From the NCBI RefSeq assembly GCF_016612535.1, contig NZ_JAENXS010000001.1, forward strand, positions 1,258,501 to 1,322,500: a stretch of 64,000 nucleotides of DNA, written 5' to 3'. The position numbers and the translations under genes are program-made. The notes beneath the pieces were generated by a model. The model was given only the letters and a program-made list of their open reading frames with translations, searched no databases and was not told the DNA's origin. Below, in pieces: positions 8,835 through 17,412 of this stretch. Position 1 is the first letter of the stretch; the number at the start of each line of letters is the position of its first letter. The DNA comes from Bradyrhizobium diazoefficiens (GTDB taxonomy: Bacteria; Pseudomonadota; Alphaproteobacteria; Rhizobiales; Xanthobacteraceae).

Positions 8835-9089
8835 ATGAACGCGCCTTCCTCGTCTTCCCGTCAGATCGTCTGGCCGAGCGTCATCACCGTCATCAGCGCC
8901 GCCATCCTGATCGGCGCCGAGGTGTTCGGCGCAGCGTTTGCCGGCGGCTGGGCGCTCGCGATCCTGTTCGGGCTCGGCGACCAGGGCGCGCACATCCTCC
9001 AGGCCGTGCTGTTCGCACTCGGCGTGCTGGTGATGACCGCCTTCGTCCGCGCGGCTCAGCGCGTCGAGCCGTTCTTCAAGCGCGGCTGA
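8835..9089 (+). CDS. Small membrane protein, unknown function
   Basis: 84 residues with two hydrophobic segments (about residues 14-34 and 47-68) separated by a GGWALAILFGLGDQGAH loop, and a basic C-terminus RAAQRVEPFFKRG. The gene is not recognised beyond being a two-helix inner-membrane protein. The divergent neighbour is the M3 peptidase, with 134 bp between starts. Codon use matches the neighbours, which supports a real gene. Confidence 0.6.
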   Translation: MNAPSSSSRQIVWPSVITVISAAILIGAEVFGAAFAGGWALAILFGLGDQGAHILQAVLFALGVLVMTAFVRAAQRVEPFFKRG

Positions 9090-9215
9090 CGCGTCGCGCG
9101 CGACAGAGTCACGCGCACGACACATAAAACTTAACGCGCGTTCATCTTCAGCGTCGCTCGCGCAACACTGCGCAAGCAGATGTTAGGCAATTCTGTCCGC
9201 AGCCTAAAAAAATTC

Positions 9216-9244
9216 TTGCGAAGCCGATTCAAAACCCTTATGTG
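9216..9244 (+). promoter_or_regulatory. Candidate sigma-70-type promoter for the ornithine decarboxylase leader
   Basis: TTGCGA at 9216-9221, a 17-bp spacer and TATGTG at 9239-9244 give a weak vegetative-type promoter. A start near 9250 would place the whole structured leader in the transcript. The -10 match is poor, so this is only a candidate. Confidence 0.3.
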
Positions 9245-9279
9245 CGTCTTGCCCAATTTCGCACGTGCCTGTGGTCGTG

Positions 9280-9550
9280 TGTCAGTCGGTAGGTATCCGG
9301 ACAAGAGGCCGGACAGCCGCCAAGGGGTGAAGAAGCCGAGGGGCTCTTCGGAAGTGCAGAAGTCAAAAGACCGAAAGGTCTGACGACGGAAAGCAAACCC
9401 GGAGCGTCCAGCATCTCTCTCAAGAGATGCCTTGTCGAAGGTGACTTCACTCTTTGCAACCGTGACTGGCAGCCGGAGGCGAACCGGCGCACCCCGCTCT
9501 CAACGGGGGACGCGACTTAAAGCAACGACGGATCGGGCTTTTTTGGTCTC
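9280..9550 (+). ncRNA. Structured 5' leader of ornithine decarboxylase, probable speF motif
   Basis: Upstream of the decarboxylase lies a 675-bp gene-free stretch with a run of strong hairpins: AGACC-GAAA-GGTCT (9368-9381, a GNRA tetraloop), GCATCTCT-CTCA-AGAGATGC (9411-9430), GCCGG-N7-CCGGC (9472-9488) and CCCCG-N7-CGGGG (9492-9508). A GGGC-T6 run at 9536-9544 could belong to an alternative terminator. The alphaproteobacterial speF RNA motif (Corbino et al. 2005) is a long conserved structure found exactly before this type of decarboxylase. The match here is by position and structure only. Nothing recognisable lies in the remaining stretches 9090-9215 and 9551-9750. Confidence 0.65.
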
Positions 9551-9764
9551 TACCGGCAGTCCAACGCCGGCGCGGGCTACTGAAAAGGCTTGTCCTTCAT
9601 TGCCAGGTGTGCGGGCGGGAAATTCCCAACCAATCCACGGCAGCACAGTCTGGTTTGAGTCTCGTGGCTTCGTCGCGCCTCCATCGCGCGATCTGGCCGG
9701 AGTGCTCATATCCGACGCAATTTTTTGAACGGATCCCCGTCGCTGGGCCGTTTGGGAGAGTGCT

Positions 9765-10907
9765 ATGACCGAACGTATTCAGGAATTCCTGCGCAACCGC
9801 CGCAGCGAGGGCCGGGACACCGAGCCCTGCCTCGTGGTCGACCTCGAAGTCGTGCGCGACAATTACCAGACTTTTGCCAAGGCGCTGCCCGACAGCCGCG
9901 TGTTCTATGCCGTCAAGGCGAACCCGGCGCCGGAAGTGCTGGCGCTGCTGGCATCCATGGGCTCCTGCTTCGACACCGCGACCGTCGCCGAGATCGAGAT
10001 GGCGCTGGCTGCTGGAGCGACGCCCGACCGCATCTCCTTCGGCAACACGATCAAGAAGGAGCGCGATATCGCACGCGCTTTCGCGCTCGGCATCCGGCTG
10101 TTCGCGGTGGATTGCACCGCCGAAGTCGAGAAGGTCGCCCGTGCCGCGCCCGGCGCGAAGGTGTTCTGCCGCATCCTCTATGACTGCGCCGGCGCCGAAT
10201 GGCCGCTGTCGCGCAAGTTCGGCTGCGACCCGGAGATGGCGGTCGACGTGCTCGACGTCGCCAAGGGCCTCGGCCTGGAGCCGTGCGGCATCTCCTTCCA
10301 TGTCGGCTCGCAGCAGCGCAAGGTGAAGGCGTGGGACCGTGCGCTGGCGATGGCCTCGCAGGTGTTCCGCGACTGTGCCGAGCGCGGCATTAACCTGACC
10401 ATGGTCAACATGGGCGGCGGCTTCCCAACCAAGTATCTGAAGGACGTGCCGCCGGTCGTGACCTACGGCCGCTCGATCTTCCGCGCGCTGCGCAAGCACT
10501 TCGGCAACCAGATTCCGGAGACCATCATCGAGCCGGGCCGCGGCATGGTGGGCAACGCCGGCATCATCGAATCCGAGGTCGTGCTGATCTCGAAGAAGAG
10601 CGACGAGGACGAGGTGCGCTGGGTCTATCTCGACATCGGCAAGTTCGGCGGTCTCGCCGAGACCATGGACGAGTCGATCCGCTACGCCATCCGTACCCCG
10701 CATGACGGGGCGGACATGACGCCGTGCGTGCTCGCAGGCCCGACCTGCGACAGCGCCGACGTACTGTACGAGAAGAGCCCGTATCCGCTTCCGGTGACGC
10801 TCGAGATCGGCGACAAGCTGCTGATCGAAGGCACCGGGGCCTATACCTCGACCTACTCGGCGGTGGCGTTCAACGGCATCCCGCCGCTGAAGACCTATCA
10901 CATCTGA
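9765..10907 (+). CDS. PLP-dependent ornithine (lysine/ornithine) decarboxylase, fold type III
   Basis: 380 residues. It decarboxylates ornithine to putrescine, feeding homospermidine synthesis by the product of the gene at 12201. The PLP lysine is in FYAVKANP (K51). HVGSQ, the Gly loop MVNMGGGFP and phosphate-binding EPGRGMVGNAG follow, and the catalytic Cys is in LAGPTCDSADVLYEK (C328). The length fits short eukaryotic-like/alphaproteobacterial ODCs rather than long biodegradative SpeC/SpeF. The start is ATG at 9765 after GGGAGAG. The long structured leader implies RNA-level control by a polyamine-related signal. Confidence 0.93.
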   Translation: MTERIQEFLRNRRSEGRDTEPCLVVDLEVVRDNYQTFAKALPDSRVFYAVKANPAPEVLALLASMGSCFDTATVAEIEMALAAGATPDRISFGNTIKKERDIARAFALGIRLFAVDCTAEVEKVARAAPGAKVFCRILYDCAGAEWPLSRKFGCDPEMAVDVLDVAKGLGLEPCGISFHVGSQQRKVKAWDRALAMASQVFRDCAERGINLTMVNMGGGFPTKYLKDVPPVVTYGRSIFRALRKHFGNQIPETIIEPGRGMVGNAGIIESEVVLISKKSDEDEVRWVYLDIGKFGGLAETMDESIRYAIRTPHDGADMTPCVLAGPTCDSADVLYEKSPYPLPVTLEIGDKLLIEGTGAYTSTYSAVAFNGIPPLKTYHI

Positions 10908-11040
10908 TCCGCCTCTCTTTCTGAGGCCTGACGAACCCCGGGGGCCGGCTTGCCGGCTCCTCCCTGACATCTTGATTTCTGACGACGCCTTGGACCGGCG
11001 TGCCGCGCGCACACAGGTCTCAAGCGGGGACTGACGCGCC

Positions 11041-11628
11041 ATGACTGCTTTTCGGACGCCACAAATTGCCCTCACTTCGAAGGCCGCTCCGTTCGCGATC
11101 CGTGCGGAACGTGCTGCCGACGTCGCGACGCGTGAAGCGCTGCTCGATGCCTGCTTTGGCGAGAACCGCCATGGCCGCACCTGCCAGCGCCTGCGCGACG
11201 GACGCGCACCTGCCGCCGGCCTCGCGCTCTCGGCTGTGCGCGAGGGGGCACTCGTGGGAACCGTGCGGCTGTGGCACGTCAGCGCCGGAGGCAGGCCCGC
11301 TCTGGTCCTCGGACCCCTGGCGGTCGACCCTGCCTGCCGCGAGCTCGGGATCGGCGCCGCGCTGATGCAACAAGCGCTGGCCGCCGCCCGGGCGCGCGGG
11401 CACGCCGCCGTGATCCTGCTCGGCGATGCCCCCTATTACGCCCGCTTCGGCTTCACGGGCGAGAAGACCGGTGAGCTGTCGCTGCCCGGCCCGTTCGAGC
11501 GCGACCGCCTGCTGGCGATCGAATTCCAGGCCGGTGCGCTGGATGGCGCTGAGGGGATGATCGTCTCGACCGGCGCGGCCCTTTCCAAACGGAGGGTAGA
11601 TCGCGCCCTCCAAGCGCACGCGGCCTAA
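11041..11628 (+). CDS. GNAT-family N-acetyltransferase (YhbS-like)
   Basis: 195 residues. The acetyl-CoA motif is in VLGPLAVDPACRELGIGAAL (residues about 90-109), followed by HAAVILLGDAPYYARFGF, the YhbS-type C-terminal block. The substrate is unknown. It sits 133 bp after ornithine decarboxylase on the same strand, within a polyamine gene group, so acetylation of a polyamine is possible but unproven. Confidence 0.8.
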   Translation: MTAFRTPQIALTSKAAPFAIRAERAADVATREALLDACFGENRHGRTCQRLRDGRAPAAGLALSAVREGALVGTVRLWHVSAGGRPALVLGPLAVDPACRELGIGAALMQQALAAARARGHAAVILLGDAPYYARFGFTGEKTGELSLPGPFERDRLLAIEFQAGALDGAEGMIVSTGAALSKRRVDRALQAHAA

Positions 11629-11763
11629 GTGATTGTCATGATGGCGACGACCGAAGCCGCGTCCCGCGGCGGTGTCAGCGCGCGCCCGAGCCTTTGGGGT
11701 TGCACGGGTCCCGGAAACGCCCTTTAACCCACGAAAATCCCCTTTCAGCCGAGACCGAAACCC

Positions 11764-12153
11764 ATGTCCCGACGCCTGATCTCCACCGGCTCTCCCTTCG
11801 AGAAGACCGCCGGCTACAGCCGCGCCGTGATCGACGGCGAGTTCGCCTTCGTCGCGGGAACCACCGGTTACGATTACACGTCGATGACGATGCCGGCAGA
11901 TGTCACGAGCCAGTCACGCAACTGCTTCAAGACCATCGAAGCCGCCCTGAAGGAAGGTGGTTTCGAGATGGCCGACATCGTCCGCGTCACCTACTACCTC
12001 ACCGACATCGGGGATGCCGATGCCCATTTCGCCGTCTGCGGCGAAGTCCTCGGCGACATCCGGCCGGCAGCAACGCTCGTCGGCGTCTCGGCGCTCTATA
12101 AGCCCGAGATGAAGGTCGAGATCGAAGCGACCGCCAAGCGCCGCAGCGCCTGA
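11764..12153 (+). CDS. RidA/YjgF-family enamine/imine deaminase
   Basis: 129 residues with the Rid fold: AGYSRAVIDGEFAFVAGTTG near the N-terminus, VTSQSRNCFKTIEAALKEGG in the middle and RPAATLVGVSALYKPEMKVE at the end. The C-terminal R-P-A-A-T plus E-x-E pattern is that of Rid proteins; the RidA-type Arg is replaced by the PAATLVG context, so it may belong to a Rid1-7 subgroup rather than RidA itself. These proteins hydrolyse reactive enamines made by PLP enzymes; a PLP decarboxylase lies upstream and homospermidine synthase starts 48 bp downstream. Confidence 0.85.
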   Translation: MSRRLISTGSPFEKTAGYSRAVIDGEFAFVAGTTGYDYTSMTMPADVTSQSRNCFKTIEAALKEGGFEMADIVRVTYYLTDIGDADAHFAVCGEVLGDIRPAATLVGVSALYKPEMKVEIEATAKRRSA

Positions 12154-12200
12154 GCCCCCTCACCCCCTTGCCCGCCAGCACGTTCCGGAGAATCCATCCC

Positions 12201-13643
12201 ATGAGCCCTCCCTCGCAGATCTACGCGAAGATCACCGGTCCCATCGTCATGGTCGGCTTCGGCTCCATCGGCAAAGGCACGTTGCCGATGATCGAGCGGC
12301 ATCTCGATTACGACAGGTCGCGCGTCACCGTGATCGATCCCAAGGACGAGGGCCGCAAGGCGCATTGCGAGAAGCAGAATGTGCGATTCATGCAGAAGGC
12401 CGTGACCAGGGACAATTATCGCGAATTGCTGACGCCGCTGCTCACCGAAGGCGGCGGCCAGGGTTTTTGCGTCAATCTCTCGGTCGACACCGGGTCGACC
12501 GACATCATGGAGCTCTGCAATGAGCTCGGCGCTCTCTATATCGATACCGTCAACGAGCCCTGGCTCGGCTTCTACTTCGACAAGACGAAGGGCCCGGAAG
12601 CGCGCTCCAACTATGCCCTTCGCGAAGCAACGCTGGCCGCCAAGAAGGCACGGCCTAAGGGCTCGACGACGGCGGTCTCCTGCTGCGGCGCCAATCCGGG
12701 CATGGTGTCCTTTTTCGTCAAGCAGGCGCTACTCAATGTCGCCGCTGACCTGAAGCTCAATGCCCCCAAGCCGAAAGCCAAAGCCGAATGGGCGGATCTG
12801 ATGCGGCAGGCTGGTATCAAGGGCATCCATATCGCCGAACGCGACACTCAGCGCTCGAAGTCGCCGAAAGAGCCCGATGTGTTCGTCAACACCTGGTCGG
12901 TGGAAGGTTTCCTGTCGGAAGGCGTGCAGCCGTCCGAGCTCGGCTGGGGCACTCATGAGAAATGGATGCCCGAGAATGCGCGGACCCACGAAGCCGGCTG
13001 CGGCGCTGCCATCTATCTGATGCAGCCCGGCGCCAACACGCGCGTGCGCACCTGGTGCCCGACCCGCGGCGCGCAGTATGGCTTCCTCGTCACCCACAAC
13101 GAGTCGATCTCGATCTCCGATTACTTCACGGTGCGTGACGCGTCGGGCACGGCGATCTATCGGCCGACCTGCCACTATGCCTATCATCCGGCTGACGATG
13201 CCGTGCTGTCGCTGCACGAAATGTTCGGCCGCGCGGCGAAGATGCAGGAAAAGCACCACATCCTCGACGAGAACGAGATCGTCGACGGCATCGACGAGCT
13301 CGGTGTGCTGCTGTTCGGCCATGACAATAATGCCTATTGGTACGGCTCGCAGCTCTCGATCGAAGAGACCCGCAAGCTCGCGCCCTATCAGAACGCCACC
13401 GGTCTGCAAGTGACCTCCGCCGTGCTCGGCGGCATGGTGTGGGCGCTTGAGAACCCGAAGGAAGGCATCGTCGAAGCCGACGAGATGGATTTCGATCGCC
13501 TGCTGGAAATCCAGCTGCCCTATCTCGGCCCGGTCAAGGGCTTCTATACCGACTGGACGCCGCTGACGGATCGTCCGGGCCTGTTCCCGGAAGACATCGA
13601 CACCAGCGATCCCTGGCAGTTCAGGAACATTCTGGTGCGCTGA
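12201..13643 (+). CDS. hss: Homospermidine synthase
   Basis: 480 residues from ATG at 12201, preceded by CCGGAG; an in-frame TTG at 12168 lacks a ribosome site. The enzyme uses NAD+ to join putrescine units into sym-homospermidine, a major polyamine of rhizobia. The N-terminal nucleotide fold GPIVMVGFGSIGKGTLPMI is clear, and FCVNLSVDTGSTDIMELC, YIDTVNEPWLG and SCCGANPGMVSFFVKQALL follow as in bacterial Hss. The length is normal for the family. Its putrescine supplier, ornithine decarboxylase, is encoded 1.3 kb upstream on the same strand. Confidence 0.93.
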   Translation: MSPPSQIYAKITGPIVMVGFGSIGKGTLPMIERHLDYDRSRVTVIDPKDEGRKAHCEKQNVRFMQKAVTRDNYRELLTPLLTEGGGQGFCVNLSVDTGSTDIMELCNELGALYIDTVNEPWLGFYFDKTKGPEARSNYALREATLAAKKARPKGSTTAVSCCGANPGMVSFFVKQALLNVAADLKLNAPKPKAKAEWADLMRQAGIKGIHIAERDTQRSKSPKEPDVFVNTWSVEGFLSEGVQPSELGWGTHEKWMPENARTHEAGCGAAIYLMQPGANTRVRTWCPTRGAQYGFLVTHNESISISDYFTVRDASGTAIYRPTCHYAYHPADDAVLSLHEMFGRAAKMQEKHHILDENEIVDGIDELGVLLFGHDNNAYWYGSQLSIEETRKLAPYQNATGLQVTSAVLGGMVWALENPKEGIVEADEMDFDRLLEIQLPYLGPVKGFYTDWTPLTDRPGLFPEDIDTSDPWQFRNILVR

Positions 13644-13744
13644 CAGGCGCACCAATCGGAGCTGCAATGAACGGGAGGCTAATAGCCTTCCGCCAGAGCG
13701 GATGCTAACCAACCGCCCGGTCGCACGGCAACCGGGAGGTCCGC

Positions 13745-15352
13745 ATGAAACATATCGCCTGCATCGCGGGAGGCGTCAGCCTCCTGATCGCGTCCCAAGT
13801 ATTCGCCGCGGACACCGGTCAGTTGCCCTGCAAGACCACGCAGGAATGCAACGAAAACGCCGCCAAGATCGGCGCCAACGCCGCCAGGGACGCGCAACCC
13901 TCAACCAGCAAGTCGGACGCAGCCGAGGACCAATTCTACTGGCTCAACAAGATCAACAAGGCTTCCACAGTAATGCTGGTGGAGGAAGGCATCTTCCCGA
14001 AAAGCACCGGCCAGCTGATCGCCGGAGGCGTGGACTACACGATCCGCCAGGCGCGTGAGCCCGATGGCAAGCGCCCGAGCGACGTCCTCCAGATCGAGAA
14101 GATCATGACCGACAAGGTCGGCGAGGAGGCCTCCGTCATCCACGCCGGGCGCAGCCGCCAGGACATGTACGCGACCTTCCGTGCTGCCAAGCTGCGCAAC
14201 CAGACGCTGGATTTTGCCGAGGCGCTGCTCGGCCTGCGCGCCAAAATGCTGGCCAAGGCGGCCGACAATCTGGATACCTTGATGCCCGGCTACACCAACG
14301 GTGTGCAGGCGGTGCCGATCACCTATGGTCATTACCTGCTGGCTTATGAGGAATCCTTCGAGCGCGACCAGCAGCGCGTCAGCGAAGCCTATCGCCGGCT
14401 CAACCTCAGCCCGATGGGCGTCGGCGTCATGTCCGACTCGGTCTGGCCGCTGAATCGCACGCGCCTCGCCCAGCTGCTCGGCTTTGACGGCATCGTCGAG
14501 AATTCGATGGATGCCAACCAGGTGATCCCATTCGACAACCAGCTCGAGGCCACCGCCATCGCCAATTCGGCCGCCATCCGGATCGGCGTGATGATGCAGG
14601 ACCTGCATACGCAATACGCCGAGGTGCGACCGTGGCTGTTGCTGCAGGAGGGCTCGACCTACACCAGCAGCTCGATGCCGCAGAAGCGCAATCCGGGTCT
14701 GATCATGCAGGCGAGGATCGCCGCTTCAGATGTGGTGGGGCTGTCGGCGGCGGCATCGATCCGCGCTCACAACGTCATGTCGGGCATGGTCGATTCCAAG
14801 TCCCAGTCCGAGGACATCGGCCTGTTCCCGCGTGCCGTCAACATGGTGACCGCCACCGACCGGGTGTTCGATGCGATCGTGGTCAACAAGGCCCGCGCCA
14901 AGGAAGAACTGGAGAGCGACTGGACCTCGACCATGAATCTCGCCGAGCTTCTGTTGCAGGCGCACCAGATCCCGTTCCGCGTCGGACACGGCTTTGCATC
15001 GCAGATGGTCAGCTATGCACGGCCGCTGGATCTCACGCCCAAGACCATACCCTTCAGCGAAGTGACTGACCTCTTCACCAAGACGCTTGCCAAATTCAAC
15101 ATGCAGGCGAGGCCGTTCCCGATGAGCGAGGCCGAATTCAGGGAGGTGATGTCCCCGGAATGGATCGTGGCGCACACCCAGGGCGTCGGCGGTCCGCAGC
15201 CAGAGGAGACTGCACGCATGCTGAAGGCGGCCCGGCAGCGCCTCGATACCGACAAGCTCTGGCTTGCCGCGCAGCGCGACAAGCTCGCGAAGGCCGATGC
15301 CGCGCTCGATCAGGCGTTTGCGGCGCTGTTGCCGAACGACGCAGCGCATTAG
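13745..15352 (+). CDS. Exported argininosuccinate-lyase-like protein (fumarase/aspartase superfamily)
   Basis: 535 residues. A signal peptide (MKHIACIAGGVSLLIASQVFA) implies export, which is unusual for this superfamily. Conserved regions are HAGRSRQD (133-140), MPGYTNGVQAVP (180-191) and the signature SSSMPQKRNP (308-317). In argininosuccinate lyase the second region reads MPGYTH, and the His takes part in catalysis; here it is Asn (N185). The signature Ser loop is intact. About 60 residues rich in Asn/Ala/Gln precede the lyase domain. The substrate is unknown. The gene stands alone, 101 bp after hss. Confidence 0.75.
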   Translation: MKHIACIAGGVSLLIASQVFAADTGQLPCKTTQECNENAAKIGANAARDAQPSTSKSDAAEDQFYWLNKINKASTVMLVEEGIFPKSTGQLIAGGVDYTIRQAREPDGKRPSDVLQIEKIMTDKVGEEASVIHAGRSRQDMYATFRAAKLRNQTLDFAEALLGLRAKMLAKAADNLDTLMPGYTNGVQAVPITYGHYLLAYEESFERDQQRVSEAYRRLNLSPMGVGVMSDSVWPLNRTRLAQLLGFDGIVENSMDANQVIPFDNQLEATAIANSAAIRIGVMMQDLHTQYAEVRPWLLLQEGSTYTSSSMPQKRNPGLIMQARIAASDVVGLSAAASIRAHNVMSGMVDSKSQSEDIGLFPRAVNMVTATDRVFDAIVVNKARAKEELESDWTSTMNLAELLLQAHQIPFRVGHGFASQMVSYARPLDLTPKTIPFSEVTDLFTKTLAKFNMQARPFPMSEAEFREVMSPEWIVAHTQGVGGPQPEETARMLKAARQRLDTDKLWLAAQRDKLAKADAALDQAFAALLPNDAAH

Positions 15353-15394
15353 CGGCGAACCGGGGTGCGTCATCCCGCACCCCGCCCGCTCACG

Positions 15395-16135
15395 TTACTT
15401 CGCCATGTAATCGAACGCCACGCTGCCGAGCCCGAGCGTCAAATCCGCTTTGAAGTGCAACGCCGAGACCACCTCGCGCACCGGCAGCCGGGCGACGTCG
15501 CAGAGCGCGTGAGGAAACAGGCCGAGCGCGGCTGGGCCGGTCCAGGCTTCCTTCAGCGTGATGTCCTCTAGATGGAAGCGCACCAGCTCGCAGATCCGAG
15601 GGTTGCCATCGACATGCGGAATAATCTTCAGGATGAAGTTCGGTGCCTTCATCGGCTGCAGCACCTCGTCAAGGTCGACCTTGCGGTGCTTGTAGCCCAT
15701 GGTCGCGGAGGCACAGAGCACCGAACCATAATGCAGCGAGCCGACCAGCACGTCGCTCTCGACCTCGATCTTCGGCCGCCCCAGCTTCTTCGGAAAGCCC
15801 CACAACTCGCGGCCGCCGGCGATCGGGCCTTCATCGTCGAGATACATCGCGTGGGTGTAGGCGCCGAGCTCACCCTTGAAGCGGACCGGGATCACTTGTC
15901 CGGTCTCGGTGTAGTCGCCAAAGCCGGTCGAGTCGGGCATGCGGATGAATTCGTATTTCACGACCGGCTCCGCCACCTCGAGCGGCTCGGGCACGATGGC
16001 GGCAAGGGCTTCGAGATCGGTCCTGTAGGTAATGATGAAATACTCGCGATTGAAAAAGTGATATGGCCCCGGCGGGAATGACGGGTTGGTGAGCGGCATC
16101 GAATAGGCGGTACGGCGGACGTCTTCGATTTTCAT
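15395..16135 (-). CDS. Acetoacetate decarboxylase family protein
   Basis: 246 residues from ATG at 16135 ([20 protein letters not shown]), the usual family length. The Schiff-base lysine lies in [14 protein letters not shown] (K116/K117), matching the adjacent Lys pair of clostridial Adc. Other family blocks are [20 protein letters not shown] and [11 protein letters not shown]. It probably converts acetoacetate to acetone and CO2 or acts on a related beta-keto acid. It is convergent with the lyase-like gene, with 42 bp between stops. Confidence 0.88.
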   Translation of the reverse strand: MKIEDVRRTAYSMPLTNPSFPPGPYHFFNREYFIITYRTDLEALAAIVPEPLEVAEPVVKYEFIRMPDSTGFGDYTETGQVIPVRFKGELGAYTHAMYLDDEGPIAGGRELWGFPKKLGRPKIEVESDVLVGSLHYGSVLCASATMGYKHRKVDLDEVLQPMKAPNFILKIIPHVDGNPRICELVRFHLEDITLKEAWTGPAALGLFPHALCDVARLPVREVVSALHFKADLTLGLGSVAFDYMAK

Positions 16136-16250
16136 GGAAGGCCCCATCTGTCGGTTGTGCGACAGATTATGGAGCGGGCCGTACGCCAAGGCGAGATTGT
16201 AGAATTGGCATTCGTCGTCAAATGCGCGTCACAATACAATGCCGTCGCAG

Positions 16251-16583
16251 CTACTTCTCCTTGATCGGCGGCGCGACCTTCTCGGCGGGAGCTGGCGGCA
16301 ATGCGGGCTTGGTGGCCGCGCCTTGGGTCCGCGGATCGGGGCGCGCGGGCTCGGGCGCTGGCGTGGTCGGACGCTCGCCGCCGGGCTTGGCTTCCGCGGG
16401 CGTCCTGGTCTGACCGTCGGACGGCGTGCCCTGGAGCGGCTGTGTCGCTTGGGCCAGCTCCGTCCGGCTTTCGGCGCGGATTTGCGCGAGTGACATCACT
16501 GACACCACCGCACCCGCCGCGAACAGCGAGCAGGCGATTATCAGGTCGAATTTCAGTCTGCGCTTGTCACCTTGGCCGGGCAT
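16251..16583 (-). CDS. Membrane-anchored Pro/Ala-rich protein, unknown
   Basis: 110 residues from ATG at 16583 (MPGQGDKRRLKFDLIIACSL) with AAAGGCGG upstream. A basic N-terminus precedes one transmembrane helix (about residues 12-33); the rest is a low-complexity tail with many Pro, Ala and Lys (EAKPGGERPTTPAPEPARP), ending VAPPIKEK. The topology suggests a periplasmic tail. It follows mgtC by 82 bp. The family is not recognised. Confidence 0.6.
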   Translation of the reverse strand: MPGQGDKRRLKFDLIIACSLFAAGAVVSVMSLAQIRAESRTELAQATQPLQGTPSDGQTRTPAEAKPGGERPTTPAPEPARPDPRTQGAATKPALPPAPAEKVAPPIKEK

Positions 16584-16665
16584 GTCGATCACCGCCTTTG
16601 TCCGCGGAATCAACGAACTCGTGCGACCGCGGTTCCGTGCCCTATAAGGCTGGAACCGCAAGCGA

Positions 16666-17382
16666 TCAGTCGGTGGTGCTGACTTCCCAGGTCGCGTGGC
16701 GCACGCCCGGCAGGTGCTGGAGGTCGGTCGCCACGGCGTTCAGCTCGTTCGGGTCGACCGCGGTCGCAACCAGTTCTGCGACAATCTCGATGAGGTCGTC
16801 GCCGGTCTCGACCACGTCGACGTCAGCCACCGGATATTTGGCGGCCTCAAGCTTGTCGACCAGACGATCGCGCATGTCCGGCAAGGCATCCATTGCGACC
16901 GCCAGCTTGAAATAGTAGGTCGCCTCGGACGTCTTCTCATTCAGGGGGATGCGGTTGATGGCGTTCACCAGCGGGCGCAGCAGCGTGTTGCCGGCGATGA
17001 CGAACACGGTGAGGGCAGCTGCCTGGGCAACCATGTCGGCCCCGGCGCAGGAGCCGACCGCGGCCGAGGCCCACAGCGTCGCGGCGGTGTTGAGTCCGCG
17101 CACGTCCATGCCCTGCTTCATGATGACGCCGGCGCCGAGAAAGCCGATGCCGGAGACGACGTAGGAGATCACCCGCACCGCGCCGTCGGCGCCGGTCAGG
17201 TGCATGGCCAGATCGACGAAGGCGGCAGCCCCGACTGCGACCAGCACGTTGGTGCGCAGGCCCGCAGTGCGTTGGCGATACTGCCGCTCGGCGCCGATCA
17301 GCGTGCCCAGCACGAAGGCCGTGAACAGGCTGACCAGCGTGTCGGCGAAATCAGCGAGTTGGAAGGTCGTCAGAAACCGCAT
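16666..17382 (-). CDS. MgtC/SapB-family membrane protein
   Basis: 238 residues. The N-terminal part has about four or five helices with the MgtC hallmarks LGTLIGAERQYRQRTAGLRTN, VISYVVSGIGFLGAGVIMKQ and GLNTAATLWASAAVG. The C-terminal about 85 residues form a soluble ACT-like domain. MgtC proteins support growth in low Mg2+ and modulate F-type ATPase in pathogens. The gene starts 30 bp after the WD40 gene on the same strand, so it may be at the distal end of the zinc operon. Confidence 0.88.
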   Translation of the reverse strand: MRFLTTFQLADFADTLVSLFTAFVLGTLIGAERQYRQRTAGLRTNVLVAVGAAAFVDLAMHLTGADGAVRVISYVVSGIGFLGAGVIMKQGMDVRGLNTAATLWASAAVGSCAGADMVAQAAALTVFVIAGNTLLRPLVNAINRIPLNEKTSEATYYFKLAVAMDALPDMRDRLVDKLEAAKYPVADVDVVETGDDLIEIVAELVATAVDPNELNAVATDLQHLPGVRHATWEVSTTD

Positions 17383-17412
17383 GGCCCCATCTAGGGCCAG
17401 AACGATGACAGA

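Noticed and set aside
10920..10970. GC-rich inverted repeat GCCGGC-TT-GCCGGC after ornithine decarboxylase as terminator
   Set aside because: There is no T run after it on either strand.
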